Source: an uncultured Chryseobacterium sp.
GTDB taxonomy: Bacteria; Bacteroidota; Bacteroidia; Flavobacteriales; Weeksellaceae
Reading direction: 5' to 3'
Assembly (NCBI GenBank): GCA_913775525.1
Contig: CAJYLH010000014.1
Location: forward strand, 62,001 to 126,000
Length of the DNA stretch: 64,000 nt
Of this stretch, positions 1-7,829 are shown piece by piece. Numbering within the stretch: the stretch's first letter is position 1; every line of letters begins with the position of its first letter. A program made the position numbers and the translations under genes. The notes under the pieces were generated by a model that saw only the letters and a program-made list of their open reading frames with translations, searched no databases and was not told where the DNA came from.

Positions 1-175
1 ATTGCGAAGATCCGGATAAAAAATCTGCTGAATCTGCTGATGTGCTAGAGATTTTAAACCACAAAAGTCGCAAAAGTTTTTTTGACACATAAGAAATTTT
101 AAGATGATAGCTTTGAAAACAGAAGAACACTTAAGTTTTAAAAACCTGCGGTTTTTAAATGTGTGAAATCTGCGT
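1..175. repeat. Degenerate intergenic repeat, copy 1 (left edge cut)
   Basis: The first ~60 bases are repeated almost base for base at 451-510. Similarity then continues through a shared core (AAGTTTTTTTGACAC, TAAGATGATAGCTTTGAAAAC, and an AAAAACC-tgc-GGTTTTT hairpin). No open frame is conserved between copies, so this is a non-coding repeat. The unit may start left of the window. Confidence 0.75.
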
Positions 176-450
176 AATTTACTGATGTGCGAGCGTGTAT
201 TCGTAAAGAGGATGCATTTAGTTTTTTAACGCAAAGGTTTTATTTTTTCACGTAGAATTGAAGATAGCAAAGATAGGATCAGCAAGCTGATCTGATAAAG
301 CGTATGCATAAAACGCACGCTTCATCAGCGGCTTTGCCGCTTTACTTTGCTCCCTTAAAAATAAGCAGAATGCTCATTATACTTTGCGTTAATTTATACA
401 TTTTTAATGTTTACATTCAGCTAAATTATAATCTCTCACACATTTGGGTG
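176..450. other. Non-coding spacer between repeat copies
   Basis: AT-rich spacer with small palindromes, for example GATCAGC-AA-GCTGATC at 277-292 and GCGGCTTTGCCGC near 331-343. It looks like further decayed repeat material. I see no promoter, RNA gene or credible coding frame. Confidence 0.5.
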
Positions 451-622
451 ATTGCGAAGATCCGGATAAAAAATCTGCTGAATCTGCTGATGTGCTAGAG
501 ATTTTAAACCACGACAGTCGCAAAAGTTTTTTTGACACTTAAGATTTTTTAAGATGATAGCTTTGAAAACAGAAGAGCACATTAGTTTTTAAAAATTATA
601 GATTTTTAAAGTACGTGAAAAA
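451..622. repeat. Degenerate intergenic repeat, copy 2
   Basis: Second copy of the repeat seen at 1-175. The first 60 bases are nearly identical to copy 1, and the hairpin arm (AAAAATTATAGATTTTT) has drifted. It lies about 120 bp upstream of the amidohydrolase start and has no coding content. Confidence 0.75.
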
Positions 623-738
623 ATCTTTGCGATCTGTAGGAAAAAAAGGTTTGCCGTTCAATGATAATGAAGCAAATTTTAACAGTAAAATACCGTGTTT
701 TAACGGATAAAAAAGTTAATATTGTATAAAAACACCGT

Positions 739-1488
739 ATGAAAATATTTGATTCACATTTCCATATCATCAATCCCGACTTTCCCCTGGTGGAAAACAA
801 CGGCTATTTACCACCTGCTTTTAAGGTAGAGGATTATCAGGCATTTATAAAAGAACATCAGGTCGTGGGCGGAGCCGTAGTGTCCGGGTCCTTCCAGGCT
901 TTTGATCAGCACTACCTCTTGGATGCCCTGAAACGCTTAGGCGGGAATTTTTTCGGGGTCGCCAATATACCGGTGAACATCACTGACGAGGAAGTGGAAA
1001 TGCTGGATAAAGCTGGTGTTGTAGCCGTTCGCTTTAACATAAAGCGAGGTGGTTCTGAAAAGCCGGAACATATTGAAAAACTGTCTAATTATCTGTACGA
1101 AAAACTGAACTGGCACACAGAATTGTATGTCGACAGCAAAGACTTAAAAGACCTGAAAACAGTACTGGCCAACATCCCGAAGTTTTCCATTGATCATTTA
1201 GGCCTTTCCAATGAAGGATTAGACGATCTGTATTACTGGGTTGAAAAAGGAGTCAAAATTAAAGCGACAGGATTCGGCAGGATCGATTTTGATCCGGTAC
1301 CGGTCATGAAACAGATCTACAGCATCAATCCGGATGCGCTGATGTTCGGGACCGACCTGCCTTCCACCCGAGCAAAAGTACCGTTTACCGAAAAAGATAT
1401 TCAGTTGATCAGGGATCATTTTTCCGGCGAAGAACAGGAGAAAATATGCTTCACCAATGCCGCCGAGTGGTACGGAATGAAAGTATAG
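739..1488 (+). CDS. Amidohydrolase-2 family TIM-barrel hydrolase
   Basis: This 249-residue cytosolic protein has no signal peptide. The N-terminus carries the amidohydrolase metal motif as FDSHFHI (His7, His9), and late in the chain MFGTDLPS supplies the acidic residue expected at the end of the barrel. Length and motifs match the amidohydrolase-2 / 2-pyrone-4,6-dicarboxylate lactonase-like group, which hydrolyses lactones or decarboxylates aromatic acids with a bound metal. The substrate cannot be read from the sequence. The gene stands alone between two blocks of degenerate repeats, with no operon partner. The ATG at 739 immediately precedes the conserved motif, so the start is secure. Confidence 0.8.
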   Translation: MKIFDSHFHIINPDFPLVENNGYLPPAFKVEDYQAFIKEHQVVGGAVVSGSFQAFDQHYLLDALKRLGGNFFGVANIPVNITDEEVEMLDKAGVVAVRFNIKRGGSEKPEHIEKLSNYLYEKLNWHTELYVDSKDLKDLKTVLANIPKFSIDHLGLSNEGLDDLYYWVEKGVKIKATGFGRIDFDPVPVMKQIYSINPDALMFGTDLPSTRAKVPFTEKDIQLIRDHFSGEEQEKICFTNAAEWYGMKV

Positions 1489-1576
1489 CTTTGTTTTACA
1501 TTTAAAAATCCTGAAGAATCCTGTTTTGAAAACAGGATGGGCTCATTTATTTTTAAGTCAACGGCTGTTAAATTCA

Positions 1577-1719
1577 TGAAAAAATCTGCTGATCTGCTAT
1601 AGCTTACAAACCGCAATAGTCATAAAAGTTTTTGTGACACTTTAGAATCTTAAGAAGCCAGCTTTGAAAATAAGAAGAGCACATAAGCTTTAAAAACCTG
1701 CGGTTTTTAGATGCGTTAA
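1577..1719. repeat. Degenerate intergenic repeat, copy 3
   Basis: First of three head-to-tail copies downstream of the amidohydrolase. It shares with the copies at 1 and 451 the AATCTGC motifs, the AAAAGTTTTTGTGACAC core, and the AAAAACC-tgc-GGTTTTT hairpin followed by GATGCGTTAAAA. Confidence 0.8.
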
Positions 1720-1866
1720 AAAAGAATCTGCGTGATCTGCTGATCTGCGAGATATTCAGACTCCAACAGTCACAAAAGTTTTTGACACATAAGAATCTTA
1801 AGAAGCCAACTTTGAAAATAAGAAGAGCACATAAGCTTTAAAAACCTGCGGTTTTTAGATGCGTTA
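1720..1866. repeat. Degenerate intergenic repeat, copy 4
   Basis: Near-identical to copy 3 over most of its length, including the blocks ACACATAAGAATCTTAAGA and AAGAAGAGCACATAAGC and the GC-core hairpin. The unit spacing is about 145 bp. Confidence 0.8.
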
Positions 1867-2005
1867 AAAAATAATCTGCGTGATCTGCGAGAGATTCAGA
1901 CTGCAACAGTCACGAAAGTTTTTGACACATAAGAATCATGAAGAGAACAGCTTTGAAAACATTAAGAACACAGAAGCTTTAAAAAGCTACGGTTTTTATG
2001 GCGGA
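1867..2005. repeat. Degenerate intergenic repeat, copy 5
   Basis: Third tandem copy on this side of the amidohydrolase. It begins at the AATCTGCGTGATCTGCGAGA motif and decays after the hairpin arm (AAAAGCTACGGTTTTT). Confidence 0.75.
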
Positions 2006-2356
2006 TGAATTGAACGGTTATATAGGGAATGCTTATAATTTTTTACGGAACGATTTATTATGATCCGGTAAAGAATGATAACCATCTAAATCGGTACTGC
2101 CATTTTGAAAATTCTGAAGGATTAAGTATCTTACTCTCGAAAATGACTCCAACCCCTCATCAATAGAGTGATTTAATGATGAGTCCTATGCCGGTCCCGT
2201 ATGTTGATGAATTAACTTCAAATACATATTCAGTAGCAGGAGGAGTCTGAAAGGAGAATTAAAGGTCAGGAATGCGATAAGAGTAGGACTGGTTTCTGAT
2301 CCCTCTGATGATTATGCAGAAGATACACAACACCAAAAATATTAAATAAGGAACAG
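2006..2356. other. Intergenic region, nothing recognised
   Basis: Unique sequence between the last repeat copy and the SUKH-type gene. I see no coding frame longer than a few tens of codons and no strong hairpin. It probably holds the promoter of the downstream gene, but no clear TAnnTTTG element could be assigned. Confidence 0.4.
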
Positions 2357-3058
2357 ATGACATTAGATGAAATTGAAAAGCAGCACGGATTTACCTATTC
2401 TGAGCTGTACAAGCGATTGGAACAGGACGGAATGCTTGATGTGGGAGAATACGGACCTGAATGGTACAGCACCGTTTATCCGAAGCTCAAAGAAAACCCA
2501 ACCCTCTTATTGCATACCTATGATTTTGAATTGCTCAGTACAGATGCGGTGAATGAAGCCATCACAGAACTTGCCGATCCTGAAGACTACAGGCAGATCA
2601 AGCCGGAATTCAGGTTTATACCCTTCGGCCAGAGCGGCGCAGGCGACCATTACTGTTTTTTTCTGAACGAACAGGACGGCGATGATATTCCTGTCGTATT
2701 GGTATGGCATGACAGCATCGAAGCCCATTATCTTGCCAGGAACCTTCAGGACTATATTTTCAGGACCCTGCTGACCGATATGTCTGAACAGGATATTTAT
2801 AATGAGGTCAGTGATGAAGAATTCAGGAGCAATCTGAGCCATGTCCTGAAAACGCATACGAAATACCTGACCGAGATCCAGGCCGGTATTTTGCAGGATG
2901 TATTTTCAAGGGAGATCATGGACTATGAAGTTGACATGCCGGGAGGGCGGAAAGAAAAGCAAAGAGGGCTGTTAACCGATACGGAATTACATGCAATACT
3001 GGCAGAAACGATTCCGTTTGAAAAAATGAATGCAACATTTGAATATACTGATGCATAA
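2357..3058 (+). CDS. SMI1/KNR4 (SUKH) family protein
   Basis: This 233-residue cytosolic protein matches the SUKH fold pattern. It has an N-terminal helix pair (TLDEIEKQHGFTYSELYKRL), then a beta-rich middle with the FIPFGQSGAGDHYCFFLNE stretch, and VVLVWHDSIEAHYLARNL. In known families this corresponds to the signature in which a structural or regulatory property such as 'F(G)..G.GD.Y.FD' is followed by a strand and a helix. SUKH proteins are often immunity proteins against contact-dependent toxins, but many are single housekeeping genes. No toxin gene is adjacent, so immunity function is only a possibility. A rho-independent terminator follows at 3132-3163. The ATG at 2357 is followed closely by an out-of-frame ATG that opens only a shadow. 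Confidence 0.7.
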   Translation: MTLDEIEKQHGFTYSELYKRLEQDGMLDVGEYGPEWYSTVYPKLKENPTLLLHTYDFELLSTDAVNEAITELADPEDYRQIKPEFRFIPFGQSGAGDHYCFFLNEQDGDDIPVVLVWHDSIEAHYLARNLQDYIFRTLLTDMSEQDIYNEVSDEEFRSNLSHVLKTHTKYLTEIQAGILQDVFSREIMDYEVDMPGGRKEKQRGLLTDTELHAILAETIPFEKMNATFEYTDA

Positions 3059-3131
3059 AAAGATATCAGGGAAGAACTTACAGGGCTTGTAATGTACTCG
3101 CAGCCTGTAAGTGTACCATATAATCATTAAT

Positions 3132-3163
3132 AAAAGCATTGGGGATTTGTCTCAATGCTTTTT
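3132..3163 (+). terminator. Rho-independent terminator
   Basis: The hairpin AAAGCATTG/CAATGCTTT with an 11-nt loop ends in a T run. It lies 74 bp after the SUKH gene. Confidence 0.75.
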
Positions 3164-3313
3164 GATTAACGGGAAAAATCTATAATGCTGTTACAGCACT
3201 GTCTGCAATAATCATCCGGATCCTATGATGCACCCGGATGGACTGCTTTTCACAATTAACTATAAGTCGCATCCATATCTTTATCCCTCATATTCTTATC
3301 CTAGAATAGCCAT

Positions 3314-3337
3314 AAAAAAAGAGCGGTAAAACCGCCC
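3314..3337 (-). terminator. Rho-independent terminator of the leader-peptide gene
   Basis: Read on the minus strand, GCGGT-TTT-ACCGC is followed by TC and a run of seven T. It sits ~20 bp past the stop of the small peptide gene, which supports that gene being transcribed as its own unit. Confidence 0.75.
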
Positions 3338-3355
3338 TGTTATTCATTTTGAAAT

Positions 3356-3481
3356 TTAAAGGTAAACGCAGCCGCAGCCCGTTTCCCATTCTTCACAAAT
3401 TCTTTTAGGCTCCATACAGTACGGACCAGCCCCTTTGATGGCAGACAATTCTTTTTTGTCTAATTTTTTTAGATTTTTCAT
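3356..3481 (-). CDS. Bacteriocin-like leader peptide, 41 aa
   Basis: This small gene reads ATG (3481) to TAA (3356). The N-terminus MKNLKKLDKKELSAIKGAG has the form of the 'MKNLKKL..KEL..I.GG' leader common in short Chryseobacterium peptides annotated as bacteriocin-like. The remaining ~22 residues hold four cysteines (C22, C29, C36, C38) and an aromatic, acidic core ending CGCVYL. Such leaders are usually cut after the glycine pair by a peptidase-containing ABC transporter; here the site is KGAG rather than a clean GG. No transporter or modification enzyme lies nearby, so export would rely on a distant locus. A dedicated terminator follows. The gene call is strong from leader, length and terminator; activity as a toxin or signal is inference only. 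Confidence 0.8.
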   Translation of the reverse strand: MKNLKKLDKKELSAIKGAGPYCMEPKRICEEWETGCGCVYL

Positions 3482-3550
3482 AATGATTAATATTTTAATT
3501 TGCTGATTACGAATATAAACAAAAAATCAATTGATTCGTCAAAATATGAT

Positions 3551-4099
3551 TTAATTTTGAAGTTCCGCCAGCTTTTCTGTCAGTCTCCGGGCATGGAGCT
3601 TTGCTTTTGATTTGATATCTTCTTCGGTATATCCTGCATTCACAGAGGTTCCGTGGAAATAGACCGGATCTGTGTATTTCATTCCGGCATAGTAGGCTGT
3701 CTGCTCCAGGTTTTTACAGAATTCTTGAATCCTGAAATGATGCTCTCCCAGGGGATTGTATTCACGTTCAGGAGCGCCCACGGTAAAACTCGGGATGAAA
3801 TATTTGTCTTTGAGCTTGTCGCCCCGGGAACCATACGCAAACTGATATTCAAAAACAATATCGAACCAGTGCTTTAAAATGGCCGGCATTGAATACCAGT
3901 ACAGCGGATACTGGAAAATAACCGCCTCATGCCGCAGCAGGGCTTCCTGTTCTGCCCTGGCATCAATATGATAATCCGGATAGAGCATACTCAGGTTCCT
4001 GATTTCAACTGCCGGATCGCTGTCTTTAAGTTCTTCAATAATCGTCCTGTTTGCCAGGGACTTTTCGATATCGGGATGCCCGAGAATAACGAGTGCCAT
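3551..4099 (-). CDS. NAD(P)H-dependent oxidoreductase, flavodoxin-like fold
   Basis: This 182-residue protein belongs to the KefF/MdaB/NQO-like flavodoxin-fold reductases. It starts MALVILGHPDIEKS (the phosphate-binding loop of the FMN site) and carries VIFQYPLYWYSMPAILKHWFD, the hallmark strand-helix that contacts the flavin and makes the dimer. A conserved FTVGAPEREYNPLG loop follows. These enzymes use NAD(P)H to reduce quinones or electrophiles by two electrons in the cytosol. It is divergent from a HxlR-type regulator, the classic arrangement in which the regulator senses quinone or electrophile stress and represses the reductase gene. Two inverted repeats lie in the shared promoter region. 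The physiological substrate is not readable. Confidence 0.88.
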   Translation of the reverse strand: MALVILGHPDIEKSLANRTIIEELKDSDPAVEIRNLSMLYPDYHIDARAEQEALLRHEAVIFQYPLYWYSMPAILKHWFDIVFEYQFAYGSRGDKLKDKYFIPSFTVGAPEREYNPLGEHHFRIQEFCKNLEQTAYYAGMKYTDPVYFHGTSVNAGYTEEDIKSKAKLHARRLTEKLAELQN

Positions 4100-4119
4100 A
4101 ATGTGTATTTTAGTTGGGT

Positions 4120-4136
4120 ACTATCTAATTGATAGT
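4120..4136. promoter_or_regulatory. Probable HxlR operator 1
   Basis: Perfect inverted repeat ACTATC-TAATT-GATAGT in the divergent promoter region, 21 bp upstream of the oxidoreductase start. Its core is shared with a second repeat at 4171-4190, which suggests both bind the same dimeric winged-helix protein. Confidence 0.6.
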
Positions 4137-4170
4137 TGCAAAATTATTTTGAGTAGGTTACATTTGCAAT

Positions 4171-4190
4171 ACCTATCTCTTTGGATAGGT
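4171..4190. promoter_or_regulatory. Probable HxlR operator 2
   Basis: Perfect inverted repeat ACCTATC-TCTTTG-GATAGGT, 10 bp before the regulator start codon. It is nearly the same core as operator 1 and would allow autoregulation. Confidence 0.6.
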
Positions 4191-4199
4191 GGAAAAAAC

Positions 4200-4568
4200 A
4201 TGAAAAAAGAATGTACCAGCAGCCAGGTGAAAATGGGAGACAAAATATATCCGTGTACGGTCAGCCTTGCGATGGACCTGGTAGGAGGGAAGTGGAAAAC
4301 CGTGATCCTTTATCATCTGAAAGAAGGTGGAAAAAGATACAGTGAGCTGCGGAAAGAGCTTTTTTCCGTTACGGAAATGACGCTGAGCCTCCAGCTGAAG
4401 CAGCTGGAGAATGACGGGCTGGTTTCCAGAACGGTTTTCGGAGAAAAACCGCCGATAAAAGTGGTGTATGCGCTCACCGCATTCGGGGAGACCTTCATCC
4501 CCGTCCTCGATGCCATTACACAATGGGGAAACCGTATTGCGGAGGAAAAAGGCTCCTTTACAGAATAG
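4200..4568 (+). CDS. HxlR family transcriptional regulator
   Basis: This ~122-residue winged-helix protein has the HxlR signature. It has an N-terminal cysteine region (KKECTSS), then YPCTVSLAMDLVGGKWKTVIL, GGKRYSELRKEL, MTLSLQLKQLENDGLVSR, and the wing motif VVYALTAFGETFIPVL. Family members are redox or aldehyde-responsive repressors/activators of neighbouring detoxification genes. Two cysteines near the N-terminus (Cys4 and Cys18 in this numbering) are candidates for sensing. I chose the ATG at 4200 because the longer frame from 4101 would run through both putative operators and adds a non-homologous hydrophobic stretch. It is divergent from the flavodoxin-fold oxidoreductase, its likely target. 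Confidence 0.88.
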   Translation: MKKECTSSQVKMGDKIYPCTVSLAMDLVGGKWKTVILYHLKEGGKRYSELRKELFSVTEMTLSLQLKQLENDGLVSRTVFGEKPPIKVVYALTAFGETFIPVLDAITQWGNRIAEEKGSFTE

Positions 4569-4637
4569 GTTTATTCTGAAGCTTTGTTATACGGATAAGT
4601 AAAAGAGTATTTTTATATTCAAATAGGCTGTAAGGTA

Positions 4638-5204
4638 TTAATCAATTAAATCATAGCTCATGAATACGGCTGTTTCCGTAGAGCTTGCATAGCGTTTGGA
4701 GTTCCATCCCGTAATGGAAAAGCCACATTTCTGATAGAATTTCACTGCAGGATAATTGGTATTCTGCGTTTCCAGTTCCACCATCCGGCAACCCAGCAAG
4801 CGTGCTTCCCGGTTAGCGGCTTTGATGAGCATCTTTCCGATGTCCTGTCCACGGAAAGGTTCACTCACCAGCATGTTTTCTATGACAAGGCTTTTCCTGC
4901 CGGCCCTGAAGCTGCAGATCACCCAGCCAATGAGTTCACTCTGGTAAAATGCCCCGAAGGAATGGCCTTCGCTGATCATGGTATTCAGCACTTCTATGTC
5001 ATACTGTTCCCAATCTTTTTCATAAGGCTGATTCTTTTCCTTTAAGATCAATTCAAATTCATTAGGGGTCTCTATGCTGCAAACAGCAAGGATTTTGTCT
5101 GTGGTGTAGCCATTCAGTCCCCAATCGGGTAAAGGGTCATAATTGAGTTTCCCCAATGACCTGATGTCTAGAAATCCTTCCGGATCAATTTTATGTGCGT
5201 GCAT
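4638..5204 (-). CDS. GNAT family N-acetyltransferase
   Basis: This 188-residue protein has a C-terminal GNAT domain. The middle strand FGAFYQSELIGWVICSF leads into LVIENMLVSEPFRGQDIGKMLI, the acetyl-CoA pyrophosphate loop (R/Q-x-x-G-x-G/A type, here RGQDIG), and then NTNYPAVKFYQKCGF, the family's end motif. The N-terminal ~70 residues (LGKLNYDPLPDWGLNGYTTD...) are an extra substrate-side segment. The acceptor is unknown. It is a single gene, convergent with the HxlR gene and divergent from pafA. The start ATG at 5204 is the first of the frame. Confidence 0.85.
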   Translation of the reverse strand: MHAHKIDPEGFLDIRSLGKLNYDPLPDWGLNGYTTDKILAVCSIETPNEFELILKEKNQPYEKDWEQYDIEVLNTMISEGHSFGAFYQSELIGWVICSFRAGRKSLVIENMLVSEPFRGQDIGKMLIKAANREARLLGCRMVELETQNTNYPAVKFYQKCGFSITGWNSKRYASSTETAVFMSYDLID

Positions 5205-5309
5205 AATGATGGATTGACAGGAAATTTCCTGTCCTGTGTTTAAATAAAGCGGTACAATACTGGCGTTAAATTTAAATAAAATTTCACATTTATAAACTTG
5301 TAAAACCCG

Positions 5310-5317
5310 TAAATTTG
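5310..5317 (+). promoter_or_regulatory. Flavobacterial -7 element (TAAATTTG)
   Basis: Matches the Bacteroidetes housekeeping sigma -7 consensus TAnnTTTG, 23 bp before the pafA start codon. No convincing -33 TTG at the right distance was seen. Confidence 0.5.
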
Positions 5318-5339
5318 CGGAACAATAAAAATATACGGG

Positions 5340-6986
5340 ATGCTAAGGAAAATTTCGCTTGCGGCAGCCGCTGTACTGTCCGTAATCACAATCAATGCTC
5401 AGAAGAATAAAAATACCCCGCTGGAAAGGCCGAAACTTATGGTCGGCCTGGTGGTGGACCAGATGCGATGGGATTACCTGTATCGTTTCTATGATAAATT
5501 CGGAAATGACGGGTTCAAAAGATTGCTTAATACAGGATATTCTTTAAACAATGTCCATATCAATTATGTACCTACCGTAACGGCGATAGGGCATACCAGT
5601 ATTTATACAGGTTCCGTACCGGCGATTCACGGGATTGCCGGGAACGACTGGACAGATAAGGAAACCGGAAAAAATGTGTACTGTACCACCGATGAAAGCG
5701 TAAAGCCGGTAGGAACCACCAACGCAAAAATAGGAAGCCACTCCCCGAAAAACCTATGGTCTACTACGGTGACCGATGAACTGAAGCTGGCGACCAATTT
5801 CCAGGGGAAAGTAATCGGGGTTTCTTTAAAGGACAGGGCATCGATCCTGCCGGCAGGCCACACGCCGAACGGCGCGTTCTGGTTCGATGATTCCACCGGG
5901 AATTTCGTCACCAGCAGCTGGTATATGAACGACCTGCCTCAGTGGGTAAAATCATTCAATGCCCAGAACCTTCCGGACCAGCTGGTTGCCAACGGCTGGA
6001 ATACCCTGTTGCCGATTGGTGAATATACGGAGAGCAGTCCGGATAATTCTTCATGGGAAGGACTTCTGGGAAGTGCTAAAACGCCAACGTTCCCGTACAG
6101 CAACCTGGCAAAGGATTATCAGGCTAAAAAAGACAACATCCGGTATACGCCTTTCGGGAATACCCTTACCCTGAAACTGGCAGAGGCCTCTATTGCAGGG
6201 GAGCAGCTGGGTGCTGACCAGATCACCGATTTCCTGGCCATCAACCTCGCTTCTACGGATTATGCGGGTCATAAATACGGCCCTAATTCCATTGAAGTGG
6301 AAGATGTATACTTAAGGCTGGACCGTGATCTCGCCCAGTTCTTTAATTATCTGGACACAAAAGTAGGCAAGGGGAAATATACCATTTTCCTTTCTGCAGA
6401 CCATGGCGGGGCCCACTCGGAAGGTTTCCTGCTGGAACATAAAATCAATACCGGTTTCTTCGGGGAAACAACACAGAAAGATATCAATCTGAAGCTGAAA
6501 GAAAAATTCGGGGTAGACAACCTCATCAATGCCATCGATAATTACCAGGTTTACTTTGACCGCAAGCTGCTGGCTGAGCATCAACTGAAGCTGGAAGATG
6601 TCGTGGATTTTGCCGTAACCGAGATCGAGAAAGATCCTACAGACCTGTATGCCGTATCTGTGCTGAAAGTGCAACAGGCTACCATTCCTGAACCGATCAA
6701 ACAAAGGATCATCAACGGGATCAACAGGCAGCGAAGCGGGGATATCCAGCTCGTTGCACACGATTCCATGCTGCCTTCTTACGCCAAAACCGGAACATCA
6801 CACAGTGTATGGAACTCTTATGACTCTCATATTCCCCTGATCTTTATGGGGTGGGGAATTGAACATGGAGAAAGCAATAAGGCCTATAACATGACGGATA
6901 TTGCGCCTACGGTTTCTGCATTGCTGAGAATCCAGTTTCCAAGCGGAAGCATTGGCAATCCCATTACGGAAGTAATCGGAAGATAG
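5340..6986 (+). CDS. pafA: PafA-type alkaline phosphatase
   Basis: This 548-residue protein has a Sec signal peptide (cleavage near INAQ-KN). It hydrolyses phosphate monoesters in the periplasm with zinc and a threonine nucleophile. Every active-site residue of the Elizabethkingia/Chryseobacterium meningosepticum PafA is present at a constant offset of two: metal ligand D40, nucleophile T81 in VTAIGHTS, N102 in GND, K164 and R166 in SLKDR, D307 and H311 in STDYAGH, D354-H355 in SADHGG, and H488 in GTSHS. This regular offset is the main ground for the name. PafA enzymes work without strong phosphate repression, releasing phosphate from metabolites. A TAAATTTG promoter precedes it and a strong bidirectional terminator follows; it is monocistronic. 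Confidence 0.92.
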   Translation: MLRKISLAAAAVLSVITINAQKNKNTPLERPKLMVGLVVDQMRWDYLYRFYDKFGNDGFKRLLNTGYSLNNVHINYVPTVTAIGHTSIYTGSVPAIHGIAGNDWTDKETGKNVYCTTDESVKPVGTTNAKIGSHSPKNLWSTTVTDELKLATNFQGKVIGVSLKDRASILPAGHTPNGAFWFDDSTGNFVTSSWYMNDLPQWVKSFNAQNLPDQLVANGWNTLLPIGEYTESSPDNSSWEGLLGSAKTPTFPYSNLAKDYQAKKDNIRYTPFGNTLTLKLAEASIAGEQLGADQITDFLAINLASTDYAGHKYGPNSIEVEDVYLRLDRDLAQFFNYLDTKVGKGKYTIFLSADHGGAHSEGFLLEHKINTGFFGETTQKDINLKLKEKFGVDNLINAIDNYQVYFDRKLLAEHQLKLEDVVDFAVTEIEKDPTDLYAVSVLKVQQATIPEPIKQRIINGINRQRSGDIQLVAHDSMLPSYAKTGTSHSVWNSYDSHIPLIFMGWGIEHGESNKAYNMTDIAPTVSALLRIQFPSGSIGNPITEVIGR

Positions 6987-7004
6987 ATAACAGATACAGA
7001 ATGA

Positions 7005-7038
7005 AAAATCCTTAGCTTATGCGGCTAAGGATTTTTTT
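7005..7038. terminator. Bidirectional terminator between pafA and crp-like gene
   Basis: Perfect 11-bp stem AAATCCTTAGC / GCTAAGGATTT with A/T runs on both sides. It serves pafA from the left and the minus-strand Crp/Fnr gene from the right. Confidence 0.85.
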
Positions 7039-7042
7039 TATG

Positions 7043-7639
7043 TTAGTAATAAATTTTACTGTTGTCGAGCCTGACGAGCTTTTCACGCTCCATTTTCTTG
7101 ATGGTCCGGATCACCGTTTCGGTACGTAATCCCGTAATGGAGGCCAGCTGCTGGCGTGTATATGGAATAAAGAACGAATACGGTTCTTTGTACCCGAAAT
7201 AAACCTTGATATGATCGAAGAACTTTTTCAGCCTGGCAAAAGGATTCATCATCGATAGGGGAGCAGACATTACGTATTTGTAGTGCATGCGGTCTGCGGT
7301 ATAATTATAAATGCTCAGGATCAGATTAGGCTTTTGGGAGACAAGATCGTGAAACCTGCCTTTCTCTATTTTAATGATATCACATTCCGTTACGGCAATG
7401 GCGTTAACCGCATACTCCTTCTCTGTGAAAAGATACGTTTCGGCAAAGCAGTGGCCTTCGAAAGGAAGCCCGTGGATAAATTCTTTGCCATCTTCGTGAA
7501 AATTGGTAAGTTTTACCGTTCCGTTTTTAATCTGGAAATAAAATTTTGTAGAGCTTCCCTCGTGAAAGATAAATTCACCTGATTTATAATTCTGGATTTT
7601 CGCCCCATGAGAAAACAGCAAGTTTTCACAGATAACCAT
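7043..7639 (-). CDS. Crp/Fnr family transcriptional regulator
   Basis: This 198-residue protein has a cyclic-nucleotide-binding-like beta-barrel (roughly residues 15-115, including FIHEGSSTKFYFQIKNGTVKL and GHCFAETYLF). A dimerisation helix follows, then a C-terminal winged helix (residues ~155-198: YTRQQLASITGLRTETVIR recognition region). The barrel lacks the RxA/S phosphate-cassette motif of true Crp, and there are no N-terminal cysteines for an Fe-S cluster, so it probably senses something other than cAMP or oxygen, or is an orphan effector. It is transcribed alone on the minus strand, convergent with pafA. Its target genes cannot be inferred here. Confidence 0.88.
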   Translation of the reverse strand: MVICENLLFSHGAKIQNYKSGEFIFHEGSSTKFYFQIKNGTVKLTNFHEDGKEFIHGLPFEGHCFAETYLFTEKEYAVNAIAVTECDIIKIEKGRFHDLVSQKPNLILSIYNYTADRMHYKYVMSAPLSMMNPFARLKKFFDHIKVYFGYKEPYSFFIPYTRQQLASITGLRTETVIRTIKKMEREKLVRLDNSKIYY

Positions 7640-7775
7640 ACGTGTTATATTATTTTTTATAAAGGTATTAAATAAATATTATGTTAACAAAATAATAATG
7701 TACCACAGAAATGCCACTTATCTTTAAAATTTTCCCATTTGATGCGGGTTTTGATGCCTACCATTCTATAAAATG

Positions 7776-7808
7776 ACAAGCGGTCTTCCCGGTAGGAAGA
7801 CCGCTTGT
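7776..7808 (-). terminator. Terminator of the barnase-archaemetzincin-barstar operon
   Basis: Perfect inverted repeat ACAAGCGGTCTTCC / GGAAGACCGCTTGT with a 5-nt loop, 22 bp past the barstar stop codon. The T tract is weak on the minus strand, but the very stable stem makes termination or 3'-end protection likely. Confidence 0.7.
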
Positions 7809-7829
7809 TTTAAGCGATGAAGAAGTCAG

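Noticed and set aside
304..498. 64-codon plus-strand frame in the first repeat block
   Set aside because: It crosses from spacer into repeat copy 2, which is not coding in the other copies, and has no recognisable domain.
606..800. Minus-strand frame upstream of the amidohydrolase
   Set aside because: Overlaps the real gene start and lies partly in decayed repeat DNA; composition is not gene-like.
1577..2005. Possible CRISPR array
   Set aside because: Unit length is ~145 bp with decaying ends; there are no short identical repeats separated by unique spacers and no cas genes.
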